DNA of 27,012 nucleotides from a virus: IMG/VR virus record IMGVR_UViG_3300018080_000514, positions 1 to 27,012 of that record; one strand, written 5' to 3'. The position numbers and the translations under genes were made by a program. The notes under the pieces were generated by a model. It saw only the letters and a list, made by a program, of their open reading frames with translations, was not told the origin of the DNA and ran no database searches. Positions 21,812 to 27,012 of this stretch are shown piece after piece (position 1 is the first letter of the stretch; each line of letters begins with the position of its first letter).

Positions 21812-22228
21812 TTAGCCAGAACTTTCTTTCTGGCCGCCTAAGTTTTTTGCCATTTCCTCTTCAGCTTCTTCAGTAGATCCATTAACTTCCCGTACTACTT
21901 CAATAATCTTATCCAGTACTTTAGCAGATTTATTAGAAAGTTCTTCGTAATGCTCTTCAGTAAACAACAAAGTTTTTGTATCTGAATCAGCATAAACACA
22001 AGAGGCAATCATTTTCGCCCTAAAGTTATCTGCATTAAACTTTCTGGTGCCATCTGTGTTTTCAACAAAAACTTTCTTTTCCCACTCTTCTTTCGTTTTA
22101 CCAGTCATGCCTTTGATGTACAACTTGCATCCCCATTCAGGAACCTTCAATTCTTTTACAGTAAGATCATTTACACCAAAGATATGTTTTCTGAGTTCAT
22201 TTACATCCTGAAAATCTTTGAATTCCAT
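21812..22228 (-). CDS. tail assembly chaperone G (138 aa)
   Basis: The product matches the G-type chaperone pattern: DLTVKELKVPEWGCKLYIKG at residues 21-40, WEKKVFVENTD, the segment MIASCVYADSDTKTLLFTEE, HYEELSNKSAKVLDKI and an acidic tail (EEAEEEMAKN). It is always made in full or shifted into the T frame near codon 129. It would bind the tape measure to keep it soluble while the tube is built. AAAGGAG precedes the start. It is the first gene after the tail tube and a weak hairpin terminator, fitting the lambda V-G-GT-H order. Confidence 0.85.
   Translation of the reverse strand: MEFKDFQDVNELRKHIFGVNDLTVKELKVPEWGCKLYIKGMTGKTKEEWEKKVFVENTDGTRKFNADNFRAKMIASCVYADSDTKTLLFTEEHYEELSNKSAKVLDKIIEVVREVNGSTEEAEEEMAKNLGGQKESSG
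21815..21848 (-). promoter_or_regulatory. programmed -1 ribosomal frameshift signal for G/GT
   Basis: On the - strand the heptamer A AAA AAC (21848-21842) lies in the correct phase of the G frame (GCA AAA AAC). After a 7-base spacer comes a perfect 7-bp hairpin, GCCAGAA (21834-21828) with TTCTGGC (21821-21815) and a 6-base loop. The G stop codon follows immediately. Heptamer, spacing, hairpin and direction of the shift all match known -1 sites in phage tail chaperones. Confidence 0.85.
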
Positions 22229-22274
22229 GTTCGTTCTCCTTTGATTAAGTTTTATGCATGTGCTTTAAATTGAA

Positions 22275-22293
22275 AAAGGTTTGATTAACCTTT
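22275..22293 (-). terminator. weak hairpin terminator after the tail-tube gene
   Basis: AAAGGTT (22275-22281) and AACCTTT (22287-22293) form a 7-bp stem with a 5-base loop. On the - strand the stem is followed by T residues (CCTTTTTC), a modest intrinsic terminator. It would lower transcription from the highly expressed tail-tube gene into the chaperones. The rest of the 86-base gap (22229-22314) holds the chaperone ribosome site only. Confidence 0.4.
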
Positions 22294-22314
22294 ACTTCAT
22301 TTACTGATTATGGA

Positions 22315-22737
22315 TTAAGATCCACTACCTGAATTCACTGTAACCTGCCCAGTTACCTTGATGGTAATATTACAAGTAATCTGAGAACCTGTGTCCAAAT
22401 TCAACGGAAGTTCCGTAACAAGACCACTGAACTCCAATGAAGTAACATCATCATCAGGCAGAATCATTTCGTAATCAACTTCAGTGTCAGACTCAAAATC
22501 AGTCTTCATGGTATCATAATCGGACCGTGTAAAGTTCATGGTAAAAGTCAATGTGCCGGGATCACGAAAACCGGCAATGAACTCACGATAACCACCAGTG
22601 CTTGCAAGAGACGTTACATCAATCGTCTCTCTGGACATCATTGGGCCGGAGATATTAATAACCTCCCCGACGGAAGCCCAAGCAGAACCTGTCCATTTTT
22701 TAAGTAATGCACCTACACTTGAAATAGCATTAGTCAT
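22315..22737 (-). CDS. major tail tube protein (140 aa)
   Basis: The beta-rich sequence fits siphovirus tube subunits: GEVINISGPMMSRETIDVTS, then TGGYREFIAGFRDPGTLTF, MNFTRSDYDTMK and a C-terminal strand pair (ITCNITIKVTGQVTV). The phrase FRDPGTLTF followed by a Phe-Thr-Arg-Ser step is characteristic. These rings stack around the tape measure to build the tube. A strong AGGAGG sits 7 bases before the start. It lies between the tail terminator and chaperone genes, as in lambda gpV. No extra C-terminal Ig-like domain is present. Confidence 0.85.
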   Translation of the reverse strand: MTNAISSVGALLKKWTGSAWASVGEVINISGPMMSRETIDVTSLASTGGYREFIAGFRDPGTLTFTMNFTRSDYDTMKTDFESDTEVDYEMILPDDDVTSLEFSGLVTELPLNLDTGSQITCNITIKVTGQVTVNSGSGS

Positions 22738-22764
22738 TTGTGTTCCTCCTACTAAGGTTTGTTG

Positions 22765-23175
22765 TTATACTCCAGATCGTTGAATCTGAAAGTTTAAAGA
22801 AAACTGATACCTGTTTTTATCATCAATCCCTAAATAAAGAATATCTGATCTAACAGCTATCTGTATATATCGAGTACCATTCCAAATTTCATTATTTCTG
22901 GCATAATGAAGATAGTACTTGACATCACGCATAAAATCATACCCAGTTATGTAATCCGTATTTCTGTGAATTATTTGAACTCTGGGATACTCATATCCAA
23001 ATTCACCTTGAGCGTTTCCACCACTATCCAATAGTACAGTACAGACATTTGGAGTATCTGGCAATGATGCAAGAAACAAATCCGTACCAAACACAAGACC
23101 AAATCCTGAACTGAAATCCACCAACATATCTTTTACATCTTCACTGGATGGATTGGATATGCTTGATAAGCTCAT
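22765..23175 (-). CDS. tail terminator protein (136 aa)
   Basis: Gene order (completion protein, this gene, tail tube) puts it at the place of lambda gpU, which caps the tube at its head end. The protein has an N-terminal helix (SEDVKDMLVDFS), a strand pair around VCTVLLDSGG, then YEYPRVQIIHRNTDYITGYD, a pattern I recognise from phage terminator/minor capsid proteins, and a final beta segment (NRYQFSLNFQIQR). Start overlaps the stop of the completion gene as TAATG with AAAGGAG upstream. Confidence 0.75.
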   Translation of the reverse strand: MSLSSISNPSSEDVKDMLVDFSSGFGLVFGTDLFLASLPDTPNVCTVLLDSGGNAQGEFGYEYPRVQIIHRNTDYITGYDFMRDVKYYLHYARNNEIWNGTRYIQIAVRSDILYLGIDDKNRYQFSLNFQIQRSGV

Positions 23176-23762
23176 TACAATACTCCTTTAACTTCTTTAG
23201 CAATAGTATAAAGAACCATTCCTTCATTTCTATCTATTGCATTTTCCAAAAACTTAGGACCGGAACCAGGACGGGTCCAACCTATTGAACTTTGGCCTCT
23301 TCCTGATACTGATTTCATATGTCCCAAAGCCCTGCTGGATACGCCCGATACACCAGTCATCTCATGTACATAAATTGCGTAATACGCTCCAAATCCAAAA
23401 GCTACAAACGGTCCTTTTGAACCAAGAGCTGATACTTTAGCTTGCATCTCTGATACTGTACTACTATGGACAGATTGCAATTTCGCGATATCACCCTTAT
23501 ATTTGCGATTTCCGCGACTTTCTTTAAAAGTGGGGGTTCCCCCTATGGGTGTCTTTCCGTCGCTTGTTACGACGAAGAAACTTGCCCTTAAATTGCCAAT
23601 GTCAACCGGAATCAAGGGTGACGTTTTGTCCATGTCCCGGCGTATAATTGTAACGGCGCGAATAAGCCCTTTCATAGTACGTCCTTGTATCTGGTTTATC
23701 TTAATGTTAAGATTCCTCATAACATTTTCTAAACCACGGACTTTATTTCTGGTATTCGCCAT
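23175..23762 (-). CDS. HK97 gp10-like tail completion protein (195 aa)
   Basis: The ATG at 23762 overlaps the upstream stop (TAATG) and is preferred to an in-frame GTG nine bases earlier. Residues 5-60 (RGLENVMRNLNIKINQIQGR, then DMDKTSPLIPVDIGNLRASF) match the HK97 gp10-type tail completion pattern, including the conserved PVDxGxLRxS step. A flexible Gly/Lys segment follows and then the typical FGAYYAIYVHEM. It joins the head-tail stopper to the tube and corresponds to lambda gpZ by position. A GWTRPGSGPKFLENAI motif near the end also fits the family. Confidence 0.85.
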   Translation of the reverse strand: MANTRNKVRGLENVMRNLNIKINQIQGRTMKGLIRAVTIIRRDMDKTSPLIPVDIGNLRASFFVVTSDGKTPIGGTPTFKESRGNRKYKGDIAKLQSVHSSTVSEMQAKVSALGSKGPFVAFGFGAYYAIYVHEMTGVSGVSSRALGHMKSVSGRGQSSIGWTRPGSGPKFLENAIDRNEGMVLYTIAKEVKGVL

Positions 23763-24115
23763 TACAACCACACTTTCCTAAAATACACATTACCCCCAAT
23801 GTCAGGTTTTTTATAATATCCCCGAATGGGGTATGCGTTTGTCACATTCTGAGGGGTATCTAAATCACCTGAATCAATATCTGTTAATTCACCCAAAAAC
23901 AAATATCCATCATTCTCAAAATCTTGAGATGCTGAATACACAACTGCCCTTGATACTTCTTCTTTACCCGTTGCACTTAAAAACAATTCCTGCCGTTCTT
24001 CCCAACGAACATCAATTTCAATGGCATCAGCAAATGAAAGTTTACCAAACCCATCTGTACTTGGACTTCCCCAATAAACTGCTTTCTGATTAAAACTTTC
24101 TGCTAAAAAATCCAT
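23762..24115 (-). CDS. head-tail stopper protein (117 aa)
   Basis: A small beta-barrel-like protein with FNQKAVYWGSPSTDGFGK, then IDVRWEERQELFLSATGKEE, VYSASQDFENDGYLFLGE and a C-terminal YFRKVWL. The pattern DxxWEER..........vvY is that of phage stopper/head-closure proteins (SPP1 gp16 or lambda gpFII type), which seal the portal after packaging. AAGGC is the only ribosome site, 9 bases after the adaptor stop. It is coupled by TAATG to the next gene. Position between adaptor and completion protein supports the role. Confidence 0.8.
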   Translation of the reverse strand: MDFLAESFNQKAVYWGSPSTDGFGKLSFADAIEIDVRWEERQELFLSATGKEEVSRAVVYSASQDFENDGYLFLGELTDIDSGDLDTPQNVTNAYPIRGYYKKPDIGGNVYFRKVWL

Positions 24116-24124
24116 TACAGTGCC

Positions 24125-24511
24125 TTATAATATTGGTGAATCATCAAATGACGGAATTGCTTCTATCTTAACCCGTTTTTTGCCCATCTTAGCCAGCTTT
24201 CCACTCGTATCAAATGCCATTGCTGTTTGTCCGTAAGTACTGGCATCAAACTTTAACCCAAGTTTAGGATAACTTTCTGCACCATCACCAATCTTTTTAT
24301 ACTGCGGTTGTCTTGCTTTTGTGATTGCTATTAAATGAGCAGCCATCCACTTTTCAATTATAGTGAGTGTTGCTTCTGAAAGACCATCATCAGTAGATAG
24401 TGTGGTATTAATAAGTGCATTTGCATCAGAAATATATCCGTCTACTTGTGTTTCAGTCAAAGACGTTGTGATTATAGCTTTTACATCTGCTGCATTTGTT
24501 CTAACAGCCAT
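24125..24511 (-). CDS. head-tail connector adaptor protein (128 aa)
   Basis: The N-terminal half is helical with a pattern of phage adaptor proteins (gp6/gp15 type): RTNAADVKAIITTSLTETQV, YISDANALINTTL, LTIIEKWMAAHLIAIT. The C-terminal part has a Gly/Tyr-rich segment (YPKLGLKFDASTYGQTAMAF). Such proteins form a ring under the portal. GAGG precedes the start. It is the first structural connector gene after the sulfotransferase, 16 bases away, in the order adaptor, stopper, completion, terminator. Confidence 0.8.
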   Translation of the reverse strand: MAVRTNAADVKAIITTSLTETQVDGYISDANALINTTLSTDDGLSEATLTIIEKWMAAHLIAITKARQPQYKKIGDGAESYPKLGLKFDASTYGQTAMAFDTSGKLAKMGKKRVKIEAIPSFDDSPIL

Positions 24512-24526
24512 AATTTACCTCACTTT

Positions 24527-25234
24527 CTACTTTCTGCTTTTCCAGAACTTGGGTTCAATGAAATCCATTACGGCAGGGCCGTTCCAAGTAAGTCCTAGCC
24601 ATTCCATTGTATACATCATTTGTTCATAATCTGCATTTACCATTCTTTCGGGCCACACCATCTGCACATTCAAACCAGCTTTAATAATTTCCACAAACTT
24701 TTCTTCATGCTGATGTACCCACCAAAGCCACCCTTCTTTCTCATTTTTAGCATCAACTGCTCTTTGAATCTTTTCACTGGCAAACGCAGTCATAAAACCT
24801 GTGCGCATACATGAATTTACAATATCAGATGTCTTTCTACGTACAATGATCCATTTACTGTTAGGAAAAGCATACTGCCAAACGGGCCACAAAAGAGACA
24901 TTTTTGCACATTTATACATCCACGGTTTATCTGGTGTCCATCCTTGTTTACGCATTACCCCTAAAACTGTTTCTTTAAATCTTTGAGGGATAATCACATC
25001 TTCAGTCTTTGGCAATGGAAACTGACCTCTTCTATCCATCCCCATGTTCATTAAGATTGGCTTTACAACCTTTTCCCTTAACTCATGATTTTCATACATC
25101 CCTTTAGGGTTCCATCGTCCTGGCCCTTGCGTATCCCCTTTAAATGCACCACATAGATGAATACAAGCTGCTACTAAAGACGTTCCTGACCTTGCTGCTC
25201 CTGTGATTAAGATTGGTTTATCTGTATAGTCCAT
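24527..25234 (-). CDS. P-loop sulfotransferase family protein (235 aa)
   Basis: Sulfotransferases move a sulfate group from PAPS to an acceptor such as a sugar. The 5'-phosphosulfate loop is ITGAARSGTSLVA at residues 10-22. The 3'-phosphate-binding segment is VRRKTSDIVNSCMRT at 131-145, following YKCAKMSLLWPVWQ. Residue spacing fits the P-loop family, and the length of 235 aa is on the short side. AAGGAG precedes the start. It lies between a two-domain glycosyltransferase and the head-tail adaptor gene, so it may sulfate sugars or a virion component, which is inference. PAPS would have to come from the host. Confidence 0.88.
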   Translation of the reverse strand: MDYTDKPILITGAARSGTSLVAACIHLCGAFKGDTQGPGRWNPKGMYENHELREKVVKPILMNMGMDRRGQFPLPKTEDVIIPQRFKETVLGVMRKQGWTPDKPWMYKCAKMSLLWPVWQYAFPNSKWIIVRRKTSDIVNSCMRTGFMTAFASEKIQRAVDAKNEKEGWLWWVHQHEEKFVEIIKAGLNVQMVWPERMVNADYEQMMYTMEWLGLTWNGPAVMDFIEPKFWKSRK

Positions 25235-25252
25235 GATTAGAACTCCTTAAAA

Positions 25253-26743
25253 TTAAACCCAGTTTTGTGCCACCCAAGGCAAATCCGTGCAGTCATGTAT
25301 CATTGGTTTTCCATGAAAGGATACCATTTTTACTTCTGCATCAGGTTTACCACCATTCATCTTTTTTATTTCTCGTTTATATGATTTATACATTCCAGGA
25401 TAGGCTTTTTGCCAAAATTCCATACCACCATTATATACTTTTGAATAAAACTTTCGTTCGCTTTTCTTTGTGCGTTTTATTATTAGTGCTGAATTTTCAA
25501 TAATGTCATTGTACCAAGAATCACCCCATCCACCTACAAACGAAATTAAATCCCCACCTGGTTTAGTATTATTATTGATAGCTCCACGCATACAAAACGG
25601 ACCAGAGTAATCCAAAATAGGATCAATGTTATCAATTACCAGTGTATCTAAATCAAACAAAAAGATTCGTTTATTATATAAAAAATCATTACTGAATTCA
25701 TACGCATATATTTTATTCAAATTTCCAAGTTTTTCAATATACGGCATGGGTATGTAACTTACATCACCTTTTCTGATAGCCTTTGAGTATTTATCATTTA
25801 AACACCAAAATGAACACTTACGAGTTGTGTTTCTTTTTATTGCATTAAATAACTTTTCTGGATAACGTTCATCGAACTTAGTTCCCCAGAAACAAGCAAC
25901 AATATGATGTTCAGGTTCTAACAAATCTTTATTGGTACTCACAAATCTTTTTATTTCAGAGTACCGTAGATAAGAAACATCTTCCCTTTCTACATTATTA
26001 AAGTAATCACATAACCACTTTCTCGACGTTGCGTTTTTGGACCAAGGCTTAATTTTACCATTAAAATGAATAATACGTGCATCTTCTGGTAACTCTTCCC
26101 ACATCTTAGCACCGTCTTGGGAATGATAAATACCCATTTCATCAGGAAATACCGCACAGTCCTTGGCTAAATTGTAACTCAACCATGCCTGATCCGATCC
26201 ACGCCATCCCACTTCTCGTGCTTTCTTTTGTCCTTCTTCAGAAAAGTTTTCCCAAATATGTGTATGAGTACCAGTTCTTAACAACCACGTTCCACCACCA
26301 ATCCTGTACGATCCATTTATAGGGCGAATTTTAGCCCTTTGTTCAGACTTGGGCCTCCAACCCACAAAATCGTTGGACATCGAAAATAAGGGGGCTAAAT
26401 CGTTCACAATCATGACATCAATATCAAGTAAAAGAATCCGATCCCCTAAACACTTTGCTTCTTTGGAAAAAAGCCATAATCTCCTATAACTGGACGGCAT
26501 TGTGGGTTTCTCAAGAGTCTTTACCTCTTTTATCCACTGTGCTTCTTTTGGTAACTGGAATAATTCTACTTTATCATTGAATCCTTCTGTTTCATCAGTT
26601 ACACAAATAAACCGATACGGAATGCTCATGTATTTATAAAGTAAGTTTGCTAACCTATTTACATGTTCAGGCCAATACCTCCTTGAACCTTCTTCATTCC
26701 AAAGAAAACACACAATAGAATTTTGTTCTTCACAATGCAACAT
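25253..26743 (-). CDS. tandem-domain GT-A glycosyltransferase (496 aa)
   Basis: Two similar halves are present. The first (residues 8-270) has IVCFLWNEEGSRRYWPEHV, a DxD motif in LLLDIDVMIVND (Asp107, Asp109) and IIHFNGKIKPW. The second (280-496) has IVACFWGTKFDERYPEKLF, DxD in FLFDLDTLVIDN (Asp364, Asp366) and VSFHGKPMIHD. Both follow the nucleotide-sugar GT-A layout, so each domain likely keeps an active site, and the gene arose by internal duplication. Start at 26743 is the first ATG. A TTG at 26788 would add 15 residues but has no better site. It overlaps the upstream gene by 14 bases. Sugar and acceptor cannot be told from sequence. Confidence 0.85.
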   Translation of the reverse strand: MLHCEEQNSIVCFLWNEEGSRRYWPEHVNRLANLLYKYMSIPYRFICVTDETEGFNDKVELFQLPKEAQWIKEVKTLEKPTMPSSYRRLWLFSKEAKCLGDRILLLDIDVMIVNDLAPLFSMSNDFVGWRPKSEQRAKIRPINGSYRIGGGTWLLRTGTHTHIWENFSEEGQKKAREVGWRGSDQAWLSYNLAKDCAVFPDEMGIYHSQDGAKMWEELPEDARIIHFNGKIKPWSKNATSRKWLCDYFNNVEREDVSYLRYSEIKRFVSTNKDLLEPEHHIVACFWGTKFDERYPEKLFNAIKRNTTRKCSFWCLNDKYSKAIRKGDVSYIPMPYIEKLGNLNKIYAYEFSNDFLYNKRIFLFDLDTLVIDNIDPILDYSGPFCMRGAINNNTKPGGDLISFVGGWGDSWYNDIIENSALIIKRTKKSERKFYSKVYNGGMEFWQKAYPGMYKSYKREIKKMNGGKPDAEVKMVSFHGKPMIHDCTDLPWVAQNWV

Positions 26744-27012
26744 GGTATTTACCTGACAATTTCGTAAGTTTATGCTCAATTTTAGCAACTACCTTATGTA
26801 CTGGTTTTTTAGCAGAATTAAGTGTGATAATATTGCATTTTCTTTCTTGCAGTATAGGCAAATATTTTTCATGTGCATCAATGCATCTCAGTGTCTTTTC
26901 GTATCTGTTCCTTTCTTTGCGTTCTTCGTTCCTTATCTTTAGTGTATTTTTGTCTGCTGTCATTACTACCAATAATTCTGGCAAAGGCACTGTACTAAAA
27001 TATTCTTCTGCA
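26730..27012 (-). CDS. C-terminal part of a nucleotide-kinase-like protein (5' end outside window)
   Basis: The frame is open to the right edge and encodes 93 residues before its stop. The sequence PELLVVMTADKNTLKIRNEE followed by RKERNRYEKTLRCIDAHEKY, CNIITLNS and a closing helix matches the C-terminal region of P-loop nucleotide kinases of the thymidylate/deoxynucleoside type: a strand, an Arg-rich lid, then a helix and final strand. The Walker A part, which would prove it, is beyond the edge. A GTG at 26990 could also start a short version but the upstream residues (AEEYFST) fit the family. A kinase of another type is possible. Confidence 0.55.
   Translation of the reverse strand, partial: AEEYFSTVPLPELLVVMTADKNTLKIRNEERKERNRYEKTLRCIDAHEKYLPILQERKCNIITLNSAKKPVHKVVAKIEHKLTKLSGKYHVAL

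Noticed and set aside
26730-27012. APS kinase that would feed the neighbouring sulfotransferase with PAPS
   Set aside because: Attractive by context, but the visible part looks more like a thymidylate-type nucleotide kinase, and the P-loop lies outside the window.

Overview
The window is a stretch of a tailed double-stranded DNA phage, or of a prophage, with siphovirus architecture. It has a long tape measure, a tail-tube gene, a G/GT-type chaperone pair, and no sheath or contractile-baseplate genes. Genes are densely packed, with ATGA or TAATG start/stop overlaps and Shine-Dalgarno sites, so the host is a bacterium. Several lipobox proteins fit a bacterial envelope, but no host genus can be named from this sequence. 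No integrase, attachment site, tRNA, CRISPR array, portal, terminase or major capsid gene is visible. The last three probably lie beyond the right edge.

Layout. Positions 1-6308 (+ strand, AT-rich) form one operon of small unknown genes around an SbcCD/Rad50-Mre11-like DNA-processing module. The SbcC/Rad50 ATPase is split in two. The N-terminal half (2199-3263) carries Walker A and ends at a CxxC zinc-hook motif. The C-terminal half (5697-6308) carries the signature, Walker B and H-loop. The Mre11/SbcD-like nuclease (3537-4427), a free coiled-coil protein (4671-4955), a DUF7352 protein and several small unknowns lie between them. A branched inverted-repeat element ending in a T-run (501-611) interrupts the upstream small genes. 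Positions 6309-6458 are the convergent junction and hold a G-run motif and a hairpin.

Positions 6459-27012 (- strand) are the late region, transcribed right to left. In order of transcription it encodes a nucleotide-kinase-like fragment, a tandem-domain glycosyltransferase, a P-loop sulfotransferase, head-tail adaptor, stopper, tail-completion and terminator proteins, tail tube, chaperones G and GT, tape measure (1307 aa) and two tail-tip proteins. These are followed by a 42-aa membrane peptide, a 978-aa tail hub with DUF2341, LamG-like and LEPGSF-repeat domains, and a glycine-rich adhesin. The distal part holds small exported and lipoproteins, a helical protein, a DUF1353 protein, a membrane-anchored coiled coil, an M15-like peptidase with a degenerate paralogue, a small virion-type protein, a leucine-rich-repeat fibre, a carbohydrate-binding tail protein, a transglutaminase-like cysteine peptidase and tiny lipoproteins.

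The clearest functional signals are a textbook -1 ribosomal frameshift site joining G to T (A AAA AAC heptamer, 7-nt spacer, 7-bp hairpin) and the split SbcC with a terminal zinc hook. By eye, base composition switches inside the tape-measure gene and inside the fibre gene, which suggests domain-level recombination. Four coupled genes shorter than 60 codons (6459-6545, 7679-7858, 12577-12720, 16419-16547) are annotated here.
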